Positions 1 to 7,931 of a DNA stretch of 9,442 nucleotides are shown here, in pieces. The position numbers and the translations under genes were made by a program. The notes beneath the pieces were generated by a model, which did no database searches, was not told the DNA's origin, and worked only from the letters and a program-made list of their open reading frames with translations. Every line of letters starts with the position of its first letter. Position 1 is the first letter of the stretch. Source of the DNA: Halieaceae bacterium. Lineage in GTDB: Bacteria > Pseudomonadota > Gammaproteobacteria > Pseudomonadales > Halieaceae. The stretch lies in NCBI GenBank assembly GCA_018666055.1, contig JABJAS010000104.1, forward strand, positions 1-9,442, read 5' to 3'.

Positions 1-1
1 G

Positions 2-571
2 AGCATTGCCTTGGATGTTGCAGAGCATCTGGCCGCTCAAGATAAGCCTATTATTTGGGCGCCAGACAGACACTTGGGCGATTACGTTCAGCGAGAGTCT
101 GGCGCTGACGTCTTGCTTTGGGATGGCGCGTGTATCGTGCACGAGGAGTTTAAAGCGCGAGGTATTCTTGACCTCAAGCAAGTGCATCCTGACGCGGCGG
201 TTTTGGTGCACCCAGAGTCACCGGCCAATGTCATTGCGTTAGCGGACCATGTGGGTTCCACCACACAGATTATCCGCGCCGCTCAGTCGTTACCGCATAG
301 CACGTTCATTGTGGCCACAGACCAGGGCATTTTTTATAAATTACAGCAGGCCGCACCCGATAAGCATTTCCTTATCGCGCCTACAGCGGGAAAGGGCGCT
401 ACTTGTCGCAGTTGCGCTAACTGCCCCTGGATGGCCATGAATGATCTGGAGTCGATGGCGTCAGTCTTTGATCGGGATGACAATGAGATTCATGTGCCCG
501 CTGATATCGCTACGGCGGCGATGCGGCCTCTCGAACGAATGCTCGCTTTTGCGGAGACGCTCAAGCCATAA
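2..571 (+). CDS. nadA: Quinolinate synthase NadA, C-terminal part (5' end outside window)
   Basis: NadA condenses iminoaspartate with dihydroxyacetone phosphate to give quinolinate, the second step of de novo NAD synthesis, using an oxygen-sensitive [4Fe-4S] cluster in the cytoplasm. The frame is open from the left edge, so the true start lies upstream; about 190 residues are visible, against roughly 350 for the E. coli-type enzyme. Seen here: [13 protein letters not shown], then GACIVHEEF with a cluster cysteine (codon 131-133), [23 protein letters not shown], and the C-terminal [13 protein letters not shown] block with cysteines at codons 404-406, 413-415 and 422-424. These match the second and third cluster ligands of the E. 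coli family and its CxxCxxC motif. The gene ends in TAA and converges on the bepA-like gene with a 23-base gap. The TTG at 11 in the same frame is internal, not a start. The family assignment is very secure. Confidence 0.97.
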   Translation, partial: SIALDVAEHLAAQDKPIIWAPDRHLGDYVQRESGADVLLWDGACIVHEEFKARGILDLKQVHPDAAVLVHPESPANVIALADHVGSTTQIIRAAQSLPHSTFIVATDQGIFYKLQQAAPDKHFLIAPTAGKGATCRSCANCPWMAMNDLESMASVFDRDDNEIHVPADIATAAMRPLERMLAFAETLKP

Positions 572-594
572 CGTCGCTTGGCACGAGGTGGTGA

Positions 595-2064
595 CTAGCC
601 TCGATCCATTTCTGCTCGCATGGACTGAATATCCCGCAGGCGCTCGTTGATCAGCGATGAGGTGGTGAAATCGCGGTCCGTCAGTGCCTGTGCGTAGCCC
701 AATTGTTTTTCGGCAGCGTCCAGAGCGTTGATCATAATAAAATATTCAGCTCTAGAGCGATGCAAGCCAATAATATTGCCGGCTAAGCCTTGTACTTCAG
801 CCAACAGATACCAAAGCCCAGGGTCATTACTGACGCGTCGGGATTGCTCAACTAATGCCGCCTCAGCGAGGTGGGGCGACCCTGCTTGGTGCAAGGCGTC
901 GGCGTAAGCCATGGTGAGGGGATGGTTGCCCGGTGATAACTCAAGGCGCTGCTCGAGCGTGGCGACAGCGCGTTGTGGATTGCCCCGCGCCAAGTCAATT
1001 TCTGCATCCGCGATCACATACTCGATACGATCCGTGTTCTCCGACCAGATACTATCGAGTGATAGCGCTGCTTCATTGGGTCGGCCTGCTGCCGTCAACG
1101 CGAGGACCAAGCCATAGGTGGTGGCTTCGGTTGAACGTGTTTGACCCTGAAGCGCCGCGCGAAAGCTTGCCACCGCCTCTTCCGGAGTTTGAGCAGAGTG
1201 CACCTCAACCCGCGCTCGCATGAGCTGAAAGTCGAGGCTGACAGGGCGGATGCGTTTGGGGTATTGCATGGCGCGCGTTCGGGTATCGGCGATTCGTCTC
1301 TCTGATAGTGGGTGTGTCCGCATAAATTCGGGTACCCGATTGGTCGAGCTGTAACGGGTGGCGGCGAGCATCCGCTCAAACATTTGCGGGGCGGCATAAG
1401 GGTCCATGCCCGCCTCATACAGGGTTCTGAGACCGACTCGATCAGCCTCGGCTTCGTTCGATCGGCTATAGCGTAACTGCTCGTCTTGAGCGAGCCCTTG
1501 AGCCGTTGTCATCGCCGCAAGCCCGGCGTCGGTACCGACGGTCGCAGCCAATAAGATACCGGCCAATAGTCCTGCGAGTTGCATAGGCCCTTGTTGTGCG
1601 GCCAGCTCCATTCGGCGAGAAAAATGCCGTTGGCTCAGGTGCGCAATTTCATGGGCCATCACCGTCGCAAACTCATCTTCCGTCTCTGCATATAAGAAGA
1701 GCCCGTTGTGAACACCCATCACCCCACCGGGCACCGCGAACGCGTTGATCGAAGGATTATCAACAATGACCAGTTCGATACGCCGATCTTGCAGGTCACT
1801 GTGTTGTGCTAATTCAAAGGTCAGATTTTCGAGGTAGCTGTGTAATAGGGGGTCGTTGACCAACGGAGCTTGTCCTCGAAAGCTGCGGAGCCACATCCGC
1901 CCGATCTCGTACTCATAGTCGGCGGAAAACAAGCTGGTGCTCGATTCACCCAAATTGGGGATTTTGAGATCTTCAGTGCTTGCATTCACGCGTGTCAGCA
2001 GGCTGAGGGTAATCACACTCAGCAACAGGGTTACTTGGGCGATGATGAGGGGTGGCCGAGTCAT
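595..2064 (-). CDS. bepA: BepA-like periplasmic M48 metalloprotease with TPR domain
   Basis: A 489-residue M48 zinc peptidase resembling E. coli BepA (YfgC), which helps the BAM complex assemble outer-membrane proteins such as LptD and degrades stalled ones. Residues 1-28 form a signal peptide (short basic start, hydrophobic core, VNA|S cleavage site), so the mature protein is periplasmic. The zinc site is HEIAH (H138, E139, H142) plus E206 in NEAEADRVG. H251 in RTHPLSERR sits 45 residues after E206, the same spacing as E201 to the H246 'histidine switch' of E. coli BepA. INAFAVPGGVMGVHNGL just before the HExxH is typical of the family. From about residue 260 to the end the sequence is Ala/Leu-rich and helical, consistent with TPR repeats. 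The ATG at 2064 is chosen because it directly precedes the signal peptide. The gene is divergent from the tusA-like gene and convergent with nadA. The family is secure; BAM partnership is inferred from homology. Confidence 0.93.
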   Translation of the reverse strand: MTRPPLIIAQVTLLLSVITLSLLTRVNASTEDLKIPNLGESSTSLFSADYEYEIGRMWLRSFRGQAPLVNDPLLHSYLENLTFELAQHSDLQDRRIELVIVDNPSINAFAVPGGVMGVHNGLFLYAETEDEFATVMAHEIAHLSQRHFSRRMELAAQQGPMQLAGLLAGILLAATVGTDAGLAAMTTAQGLAQDEQLRYSRSNEAEADRVGLRTLYEAGMDPYAAPQMFERMLAATRYSSTNRVPEFMRTHPLSERRIADTRTRAMQYPKRIRPVSLDFQLMRARVEVHSAQTPEEAVASFRAALQGQTRSTEATTYGLVLALTAAGRPNEAALSLDSIWSENTDRIEYVIADAEIDLARGNPQRAVATLEQRLELSPGNHPLTMAYADALHQAGSPHLAEAALVEQSRRVSNDPGLWYLLAEVQGLAGNIIGLHRSRAEYFIMINALDAAEKQLGYAQALTDRDFTTSSLINERLRDIQSMRAEMDRG

Positions 2065-2103
2065 GGCGATACTCTAGCTCACTTGCGGGTGTGTCGGGAG
2101 GTG

Positions 2104-2133
2104 ACTATCAGTGTGAAAATGCGGGCTTCTCAA
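2104..2133 (-). promoter_or_regulatory. Candidate sigma70-type promoter for bepA
   Basis: On the minus strand a TTGAGA (plus-strand 2128-2133, 5 of 6 to TTGACA) is followed after 18 bases by GATAGT (2104-2109, 4 of 6 to TATAAT). Transcription would start near 2096, giving a leader of about 30 bases before the ATG at 2064. It is correctly placed in the 124-base divergent gap, but the -10 match is modest, so this is a tentative call from consensus matching only. Confidence 0.35.
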
Positions 2134-2154
2134 ACTGCATCTGTGAATAAACGA

Positions 2155-2160
2155 TATACT
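2155..2160 (+). promoter_or_regulatory. Candidate -10 element for the tusA-perM transcript
   Basis: TATACT (5 of 6 to TATAAT) lies 28 bases before the tusA-like ATG, which would place the transcript start near 2167. No good -35 hexamer lies at the usual 16-18 base distance. The element is therefore either activator-dependent or fortuitous. Confidence 0.3.
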
Positions 2161-2188
2161 CATACCCCAAACGATCTGGCCACACGCT

Positions 2189-2428
2189 ATGTCTGACCCC
2201 TCTTTGCCGCTTGATTCGGTCGATGCCCGAGGTGAACGCTGTCCGATGCCGTTATTACTGGCTAAGCGAGCCCTGCGTGATATCCCGGTCGGGGGTGCCC
2301 TTGAAGTGTTAAGCACTGATGCGGGCTCGGAGAGAGACTTTGAAAGTTTTGCGCGCTTAGCAGGACACCAGGTGAGCTGCGAGCGACTGCCGGACGACGT
2401 GCTGAGATTGATGATTATCAAAGCGTAA
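2189..2428 (+). CDS. TusA/SirA/YedF-family sulfur carrier protein
   Basis: A 79-residue protein of the TusA (SirA/YhhP) family, small cytoplasmic proteins that carry a persulfide on one cysteine and pass sulfur to tRNA thiolation, molybdenum cofactor or other pathways. The signature VDARGERCPMPLLLAKRAL includes the CPxP motif with the acceptor Cys18 at the start of the first helix; the pattern continues with a GGALEVLSTDAGSERDF strand-turn segment and a C-terminal LRLMIIKA strand. Length is normal for the family. There is no strong Shine-Dalgarno before the ATG at 2189, but an earlier start is unlikely because the family begins only a few residues before the first strand. The stop is 19 bases before the GTG of the AI-2E family gene, so the two are probably cotranscribed. 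A TusA-like gene between bepA and a permease is also found in Pseudomonas (recalled, not checked). Which pathway it serves cannot be read from sequence, so no specific symbol is given. Confidence 0.92.
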   Translation: MSDPSLPLDSVDARGERCPMPLLLAKRALRDIPVGGALEVLSTDAGSERDFESFARLAGHQVSCERLPDDVLRLMIIKA

Positions 2429-2431
2429 CTC

Positions 2432-2437
2432 GAGGAG
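2432..2437 (+). promoter_or_regulatory. Ribosome binding site that sets the perM start
   Basis: GAGGAG lies 10 bases before a GTG at 2448. The in-frame TTG at 2439 begins only one base after this motif, too close for it to be used, so the GTG at 2448 is preferred as the start. Confidence 0.6.
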
Positions 2438-2447
2438 TTTGATTCAA

Positions 2448-3512
2448 GTGAAAGAAGTACTCACGCGATGGTACCAGCGTTATTTCAGCGAGGAGGAGGC
2501 CGTTATCCTCTTGGTGCTGTTATCCGCTGCTTTGACTGTGCTGCTGATTTTTGGCGACATTCTGGCGCCCGTCTTTGTGGCCGTTGTGCTCGCTTACTTG
2601 ATGCAGGGCGTGGCCAATTTTTTGCGTCACCGGGGTTTGCCGGCAGAAGTCAGCGTGGGCGTTTCAACACTGCTCTTTCTCAGTGGATTCTTTGCTTTTT
2701 TGCTCGGTTTGGCGCCATTGGTGTGGCGACAATTAATGGCGCTGGTGCGCGAGGCGCCGGCTATGATCGAGGTCGGAAGGCGGGCGTTGGTGACCCTGCC
2801 CGAGGAGTATCCCGTCTTGTTCACGCAGCAGCAGGTGAATGAGCTGACGGCTGTGATTCAGACAGAGATGGCGTCGATTGGCCAGCTATTGGTGACCAAG
2901 GGGCTGAGTTCAATTCCCAGTGTATTGGCGACGATTGTCTACGTGATCTTGATCCCCCTGATGGTATTTTTCTTTCTCAAAGACCGAGAGCAGTTAATTA
3001 ATTGGTTTGCAGGGTTTTTGCCTAAAAAGCGGCCGTTATTGGACAGCATATGGCGTGAGCTGAATCAGCAGTTTGCGAACTATGCCCGCGGAAAGGGCAT
3101 TGAGGTCGTGATCGTGGGTGCTGCCACTTACGTCGTTTTCGCGATCTTTTCGCTAAATTATGCGGCACTGTTGGGATTGCTGGTGGGGCTCTCGGTAATC
3201 GTGCCCTACATCGGAGCAACCTTGGTGACAATTCCGGTGCTCGTCGTGGCTTATTTTCAATTCGGTGTGACGCCGGATTTTTACTGGGTCTTCGGCGCTT
3301 ATGCGGTGATTCAAATCCTAGATGGCAATGTGCTGGTGCCGTTATTGTTTTCCGAGGCAGTTGACTTACATCCCGTAGCGATCGTCATTGCGGTACTGTT
3401 TTTTGGCGGCTTGTGGGGGGTGTGGGGTGTCTTCTTTGCCATACCGTTAGCGACCTTGGTGAATGCCATTCTCTCTGCCTGGCCAGCCCGGGAAGTGACG
3501 CCTGGTACCTGA
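2448..3512 (+). CDS. perM: AI-2E family (PerM/YfgO-like) integral membrane transporter
   Basis: A 354-residue polytopic inner-membrane protein of the AI-2E transporter family (PF01594), the same length class as E. coli PerM (YfgO). Most members have no proven substrate; some act as autoinducer-2 exporters or Na+/H+ antiporters. Hydrophobic stretches lie at about residues 17-55 (two segments), 68-95, 153-180, 218-300 (several, with the conserved VPYIGATLVTIPVLV region) and 310-347. DGNVLVPLLFSEAVDLHP and GGLWGVWGVFFAIPLATL are typical C-terminal family motifs. Residues about 96-150 form the polar region usual in the family, and FLKDREQLINWF follows the mid-protein membrane segment. The start is the GTG at 2448, set by GAGGAG at 2432-2437; a TTG at 2439 would add three residues. 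It follows the tusA-like gene by 19 bases, consistent with an operon. The symbol reflects family resemblance; substrate is unknown. Confidence 0.85.
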   Translation: MKEVLTRWYQRYFSEEEAVILLVLLSAALTVLLIFGDILAPVFVAVVLAYLMQGVANFLRHRGLPAEVSVGVSTLLFLSGFFAFLLGLAPLVWRQLMALVREAPAMIEVGRRALVTLPEEYPVLFTQQQVNELTAVIQTEMASIGQLLVTKGLSSIPSVLATIVYVILIPLMVFFFLKDREQLINWFAGFLPKKRPLLDSIWRELNQQFANYARGKGIEVVIVGAATYVVFAIFSLNYAALLGLLVGLSVIVPYIGATLVTIPVLVVAYFQFGVTPDFYWVFGAYAVIQILDGNVLVPLLFSEAVDLHPVAIVIAVLFFGGLWGVWGVFFAIPLATLVNAILSAWPAREVTPGT

Positions 3513-3581
3513 CGGCGCGGCTGCTGTAGGCAATCTGACACTGTTCGCTTTTTCACTCACTGACATAAGAGTTTAAATCTC

Positions 3582-6515
3582 ATGCGTGGTTACTCCGATA
3601 TCGTATTGCGCTCCAAGGCGCCATCTTTTGTTCATTCGGCACTGTCGAGCGGCTTTTGGGTCGGCGTGGTGCTGATCTTGATGGCGTCATTGGGGAGTTG
3701 TGGCGGATCCACCCCGGGCGCCGACGAGCGAGAGACCGGCGTGGCGATCAGCCCTAATGATGATCGCGCCTACGCTTTGGTCGAGCTGGCTAATGGTTTA
3801 GAAGTCATGTTGGTGTCTGACCCGACGGTCGAGAAATCAGCAGCGGCGTTGAGCGTTGGCTTGGGCGCGGCGGCGGACCCCGACGATTATCCGGGGATGG
3901 CGCACTATCTCGAGCACATGCTCTTCATGGGTTCAGCCCAATACCCAGACCCTGATGGCTTTATGGCGTTCACTGCAGAGCACGGTGGCATGTCTAATGC
4001 CTATACCGGGCTCGATATTACCAATTACATGATGACCGTAGAGAACGATGCCTTTCCGGAGGGTCTAGATCGATTCTCTAGCTTCTTCACTGATCCGCTG
4101 CTCGACCCGACGTATATCGACAAGGAAAAAAATGCGGTCAACGCAGAGTGGTCCATGCGCCGAGAGCAGGACTTCCGCATCGAGTATCGACTGGCGCGAA
4201 AATTGCTGGGCGCGCACCCCGCTAACCGCTTTCAAATTGGCAACCTAGAGTCACTCGCCGATAAGTCAGAAGGGGGGCTTCACGCCGCAACGGTTGCGTT
4301 CTTTCAGCGCTACTACAGTGCCAACCTGATGAAGGCATCGCTCATCAGCGAACGTCCCTTAGACGAGATGGCCGCCCTAGCGGAGGCCTATTTTGCCGAC
4401 ATCCCGAATAAAGGGGTGGCTCAGCCAGACATTACCGCGCCAATTGATTTCGAGGAAGTGGGCGCTAAGCAGGTTCGCTATCGCCCTCAGGACGATACAC
4501 GGGAGCTGCGGCTCGATTTTATTATCGACAACAATACGCATCTTTACGACACCAAGCCGAGCGAATACCTCTCCTACGTGCTGGGTTCCGAAATGCCTGA
4601 TACGCCCGCGGTCCGATTGCGCGAACTGGGATGGGCGAGCGCACTGATGGTGAGTGCAGACCCGTCGCGATACGGTAACTATGGGTTGTTTACTTTTTCA
4701 GTGCAGCTGACCCCTGAAGGACTGGCTCATCGTGACGACATTACTACGATGTTGCTCGGGTATTTAGCAATGCTGCGCGCCGAGGGCATTGATGATCGTT
4801 ATGCCGAGGAGTTCGGTACTTCGCTGTCCAACCGGTTTCGATTTCTTGAAAAAATGGACGATTTCTCCTATTCACATCAGCTCACGCGGGCGATGCAAAC
4901 TTACCCATCGAGACAGGCCATCGAGGCACCGTATCGTTTTGTTGGTTTTGACGAGGCTGCGGTCGAGGCCGTGCTGGCGCAGTTAGTGCCAGAGCGCTTG
5001 CAGGTTTGGGCCATCGACCAGGCGCAAGAGGTGTCTGAAACCCTCACTTTTTACGAGGGTCAGTATGCTGTCGAGCCGCTCGAGACGCCGGCGCCGGAAA
5101 CACTGCTAGAACGCGTCGCGCCTTATGAGTTGGCGCTTCCCGCTCAGAACAGTCTGTTGCCCGAGCAGTTCGCGATTGTATCCACCCTGAGCGAGCCGCA
5201 ACGGGTGATTGATGAGCCTGGCTTGAGTGTCTGGTTGCAAGGCAGCGAGGCTTTCGCGCAATTACCAAGAGGCTACACGCAGCTATATCTGAATTCTCCC
5301 GTGCGGCAGCAGCGAGTCGATGCGGCGGTGATGATGGTGCTGTGGGCAGACTTGTACAACCTGAATGAAACCGCGTTGATTACCGAGGCGGGTATCGCTG
5401 GGATGGGGCTTAGCTTGCAGTTAGACGAGGGGCTTCGTATTTCGGTTTCTGGCTTTACCGATAAGCAACCGGAGCTGCTTGCTGCCGCTTTGGCTGCCCT
5501 GCGTGTGAGCCCTGACGAGCAAGCCTTGACTCAGGCGCTAGATCGTTTCTTGCGGGGGCTGCAAAATCGCAAGCGCGAGATGCCGGTCAGCCAATTAGGC
5601 CGGACCTTGTCAGGTCTGACGCAGACCGGTTTTTATGACGAGGCGTCGTTGCGTGAGGCAGCGCGTCAAATTACGCCGTCAAAATTTGCCGCATTCGTAG
5701 ATGAGTTATTGGAGGATGCATTAGTTAGGGTGTATTTATTCGGCAACTATGACAACGCGTTTGCGGAGACGATGGCGCAGCGCATTCGCGAGGGTCTGCC
5801 AGCTAGATCTGAGAGTGCCTCAGATTACGTTCGCAAGCGATTCTACGCGCCGGAGTCAGCCAAAACGGTTGCTTACAATACCGACTTGCCGGTAGACGAT
5901 CTGGGTATGATGCTGTTGTACGCGGCACCCGAGGCGAGTGTCGCACGCGAGGCGGCAGGTCGCGTTTTGGCGCGTCATCTGCGCAATCGCGTGTTCGATA
6001 CGCTGCGCACTGAAGAACAGTTAGGGTACGCCGCGGGAGGGATTACGACGACCTTGCAAGACCACCCGATGATCGGGTTTTACATTCAGACGCCGGTCAA
6101 AGGTCCGGTCGAGATGTTGGCGCGGTTTGAAGCCTTTGCGCAAGAGTATGGCGAGACGCTTGAAGTACTGAGCGCTGATCAGTTTGCCAATTTGAAGTCG
6201 GGTGTGTTGACCGCATTAACGGAGCCACCGACGAACCTCGCTGATGAGGCGGGGCCCTTTTTATCAGACTGGAATCGGGAGCGATACGAGTTTGGTAGTC
6301 GCCAGCAGATGATTGCAGCGGTGGACGCCGTGACGATAGACGATGTGCGCGCTTATTACCGGGAGACGGTGCTAGCGCCCAAGCCAAGCCGTATTCTGAT
6401 CCAGCTGCGCGGCGAGCGTTGGAGCGATTCACCTTTTGCGGTGATTGAGGGGGCGACGGTGATAGACAGCATCGAGGCTTTCCACGAGAGTATGCCGTTA
6501 CAGCCATTAGACTAA
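3582..6515 (+). CDS. M16A insulinase/pitrilysin-type zinc peptidase, predicted lipoprotein
   Basis: A 977-residue peptidase of the pitrilysin/insulysin group, which folds as four similar domains enclosing a chamber and cuts peptides. The inverted zinc motif is H108-Y-L-E111-H112, and the third ligand E189 (NAEWSMRRE) follows exactly 76 residues after H112, the canonical HxxEH-x76-E spacing, so the N-terminal active site is intact. In the C-terminal half, LRTEEQLGYAAGG carries R809 and Y816, seven residues apart like the substrate-binding Arg/Tyr pair of human IDE. Length is close to E. coli protease III (about 960). The N-terminus has a hydrophobic segment (about 25-37) followed by LGSC, a lipobox with Cys40 as the lipidated residue; Gly at +2 gives no inner-membrane retention signal. 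The region before the hydrophobic core is unusually long (24 residues), and a TTG at 3606 could give a shorter one. Spacing from perM is 69 bases, and the lactate dehydrogenase-like gene follows after 16 bases. Role presumed: degradation of peptides in the periplasm. Confidence 0.93.
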   Translation: MRGYSDIVLRSKAPSFVHSALSSGFWVGVVLILMASLGSCGGSTPGADERETGVAISPNDDRAYALVELANGLEVMLVSDPTVEKSAAALSVGLGAAADPDDYPGMAHYLEHMLFMGSAQYPDPDGFMAFTAEHGGMSNAYTGLDITNYMMTVENDAFPEGLDRFSSFFTDPLLDPTYIDKEKNAVNAEWSMRREQDFRIEYRLARKLLGAHPANRFQIGNLESLADKSEGGLHAATVAFFQRYYSANLMKASLISERPLDEMAALAEAYFADIPNKGVAQPDITAPIDFEEVGAKQVRYRPQDDTRELRLDFIIDNNTHLYDTKPSEYLSYVLGSEMPDTPAVRLRELGWASALMVSADPSRYGNYGLFTFSVQLTPEGLAHRDDITTMLLGYLAMLRAEGIDDRYAEEFGTSLSNRFRFLEKMDDFSYSHQLTRAMQTYPSRQAIEAPYRFVGFDEAAVEAVLAQLVPERLQVWAIDQAQEVSETLTFYEGQYAVEPLETPAPETLLERVAPYELALPAQNSLLPEQFAIVSTLSEPQRVIDEPGLSVWLQGSEAFAQLPRGYTQLYLNSPVRQQRVDAAVMMVLWADLYNLNETALITEAGIAGMGLSLQLDEGLRISVSGFTDKQPELLAAALAALRVSPDEQALTQALDRFLRGLQNRKREMPVSQLGRTLSGLTQTGFYDEASLREAARQITPSKFAAFVDELLEDALVRVYLFGNYDNAFAETMAQRIREGLPARSESASDYVRKRFYAPESAKTVAYNTDLPVDDLGMMLLYAAPEASVAREAAGRVLARHLRNRVFDTLRTEEQLGYAAGGITTTLQDHPMIGFYIQTPVKGPVEMLARFEAFAQEYGETLEVLSADQFANLKSGVLTALTEPPTNLADEAGPFLSDWNRERYEFGSRQQMIAAVDAVTIDDVRAYYRETVLAPKPSRILIQLRGERWSDSPFAVIEGATVIDSIEAFHESMPLQPLD

Positions 6516-6520
6516 GCTCG

Positions 6521-6526
6521 AGAGGA
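6521..6526 (+). promoter_or_regulatory. Ribosome binding site of the lldD-like gene
   Basis: AGAGGA lies 5 bases before the ATG at 6532, inside the 16-base gap after the peptidase stop codon. It confirms the start and supports translation from a shared transcript. Confidence 0.6.
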
Positions 6527-6531
6527 AACCA

Positions 6532-7686
6532 ATGGGTATCAAGCTCGCTGATTGTTACAACACCCACCAGTTTCGCAAGCTCGCCAAGGCGCGTCTGCCG
6601 GGCCCTATCTTTCACTACATCGACGGCGCCGCCGACGATGAGGTGACCTACCGGCGTAATACGACTGCCTATGAAAGCTGCGACTTGGTGCCCAACGTGC
6701 TGACTGGCGTCGATACCGTTGATCTGTCGACCACGGTCATGGGTATCCCGATTGATATGCCGCTTTTTCTCTCACCCACGGCATTACAAAGGCTGTTCCA
6801 TCATGACGGCGAGCGAGCGGTCGGTCGTGCAGCGGAGGCCTTTAACACCCTATTTGGTATCTCTTCATTAGCGACGGTGGGCATAGAGGAGATCGGGGAG
6901 ACCATCAAGTCGCCAAAAGTGTTTCAGCTTTACTACCACAAAGACAAGGCACTGACTTGGGACATGATTGATCGCTGTAAGGAGGCCAACTTTGACGCGC
7001 TTGCCCTCACCGTTGACACGATTGTTGGGGGAAATCGTGAGCGGGATCTATGGACTGGTTTTACCTCTCCACCTCGGCTGACGCCAGCGAGCTTACTCAG
7101 CTTTGCAACGCACCCCAGTTGGACACTGAACTATCTACTCAGAGAGCCTTTTGCCTTATCGAATCTGCAAAACCACATCGCCGAGGGGTCGAATGTCAGC
7201 ATTTCGGTGTCTGATTATTTTTCAACGATGTTAGACCAGTCCATGGATTGGGACGCCGCGGCTGCGGTGCGCGAGCGCTGGGGCAAAGCGTTCTGCCTAA
7301 AGGGCATTATGTCGGTGGAGGATGCTCGTAAAGCGGTGTCGATCGGAGCGGATGCCATTATGGTATCTAATCACGGGGGTCGGCAGCTTGATGGCAGCAG
7401 AGCCCCTTTTGATCAGCTGGCCGAGATCATCGACGCCGTGGGAAGCGATATTGATGTCATTTGCGACGGCGGTATTCAACGAGGCACTCACGTATTGAAG
7501 GCGCTCTCCCTCGGCGCTAAAGCCTGTTCGGGGGGGCGATGGTACCTTTACGCCCTGGCGGGAGCGGGTCAGCAAGGTGTGGAGCGAGCGCTCACTAACA
7601 TGCATAGTGAGCTGGTACGGGATATGAAGCTCATGGGCGCACAGTCTCTCGAAGATCTCGGCCGCCAGAACCTGCGGTTCCGATAA
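6532..7686 (+). CDS. FMN-dependent L-lactate dehydrogenase / 2-hydroxyacid oxidase family enzyme
   Basis: A 384-residue TIM-barrel flavoenzyme of the LldD/glycolate oxidase family, which oxidises L-2-hydroxyacids (lactate to pyruvate, glycolate to glyoxylate) with FMN. All key residues map onto spinach glycolate oxidase: Y29 (FHYIDGAAD), Y134 (QLYYHKD), R169 (GGNRERD), K257 (LKGIMS), catalytic base H281 and R284 (SNHGGRQLDG). FMN phosphate contacts come from CDGGIQRGTHVLKAL and the GGRWYLYALAGAGQQGV segment, which resembles E. coli LldD (GR-x-x-LYALA-x-AGQ-x-GV). A segment around residues 180-220 (THPSW, LLREP) also resembles LldD's long loop. Residues PTALQRL near position 84 are closer to glycolate oxidase, so the substrate is not settled; lactate is favoured by the C-terminal half and by the downstream aceE. 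No signal peptide is visible; LldD enzymes attach to the inner membrane and reduce quinone. The ATG at 6532 has a good AGAGGA, and the gene lies 16 bases after the M16 peptidase. Confidence 0.9.
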   Translation: MGIKLADCYNTHQFRKLAKARLPGPIFHYIDGAADDEVTYRRNTTAYESCDLVPNVLTGVDTVDLSTTVMGIPIDMPLFLSPTALQRLFHHDGERAVGRAAEAFNTLFGISSLATVGIEEIGETIKSPKVFQLYYHKDKALTWDMIDRCKEANFDALALTVDTIVGGNRERDLWTGFTSPPRLTPASLLSFATHPSWTLNYLLREPFALSNLQNHIAEGSNVSISVSDYFSTMLDQSMDWDAAAAVRERWGKAFCLKGIMSVEDARKAVSIGADAIMVSNHGGRQLDGSRAPFDQLAEIIDAVGSDIDVICDGGIQRGTHVLKALSLGAKACSGGRWYLYALAGAGQQGVERALTNMHSELVRDMKLMGAQSLEDLGRQNLRFR

Positions 7687-7866
7687 TACTTAACCTGACT
7701 GCCTGCCGGCGTTAAGACAACCACGCCTCGATAACCGTTATGTGCGTTCCCTCCCACGTTGGGTGACGCATCCCGCTTTTGCATAGGCTGCAGCTCGTGC
7801 CACTGGGGTTGGTATTGGGTGACTGAAGTGGGCTGAGTGGCCCGGTGATGAAAATAACATTCCATA

Positions 7867-7875
7867 ATAGAACTT
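7867..7875 (+). repeat. Isolated upstream copy of the ATAGAACTT unit
   Basis: An exact copy of the 9-base unit, preceded by A as in the first copy of the downstream array (both read AATAGAACTT). It begins 74 bases before that array, close to seven turns of B-DNA, so a protein bound at both sites would face the same side of the helix. A chance AT-rich match cannot be excluded. Confidence 0.5.
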
Positions 7876-7931
7876 TATATCGCTCTTGGACTAATATTGA
7901 TACGCTGATCTTTGCGAGAGGCGTATTAAAT

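Noticed and set aside
572..594. Possible shared terminator between the convergent nadA and bepA genes
   Set aside because: The 23-base gap contains no stable GC-rich hairpin with a T-run on either strand.
3535..3569. Possible promoter for the M16 peptidase in the 69-base gap (CTGACA at 3535-3540)
   Set aside because: The -35-like hexamer is good, but no acceptable -10 lies 16-19 bases downstream.
6097..6615. Minus-strand 172-residue open frame
   Set aside because: It lies antisense across the end of the M16 peptidase gene and the start of the lldD-like gene, both well supported, and has no recognisable motif.
7689..7716. Possible terminator after the lldD-like gene (CTTAAC/GTTAAG arms)
   Set aside because: The stem is only 6 A/T-rich pairs with a 16-base loop, and no T-run follows.
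7569..7865. Minus-strand 98-residue open frame in the leader region
   Set aside because: It overlaps the 3' end of the lldD-like gene on the opposite strand, has low-complexity composition and no recognisable domain.
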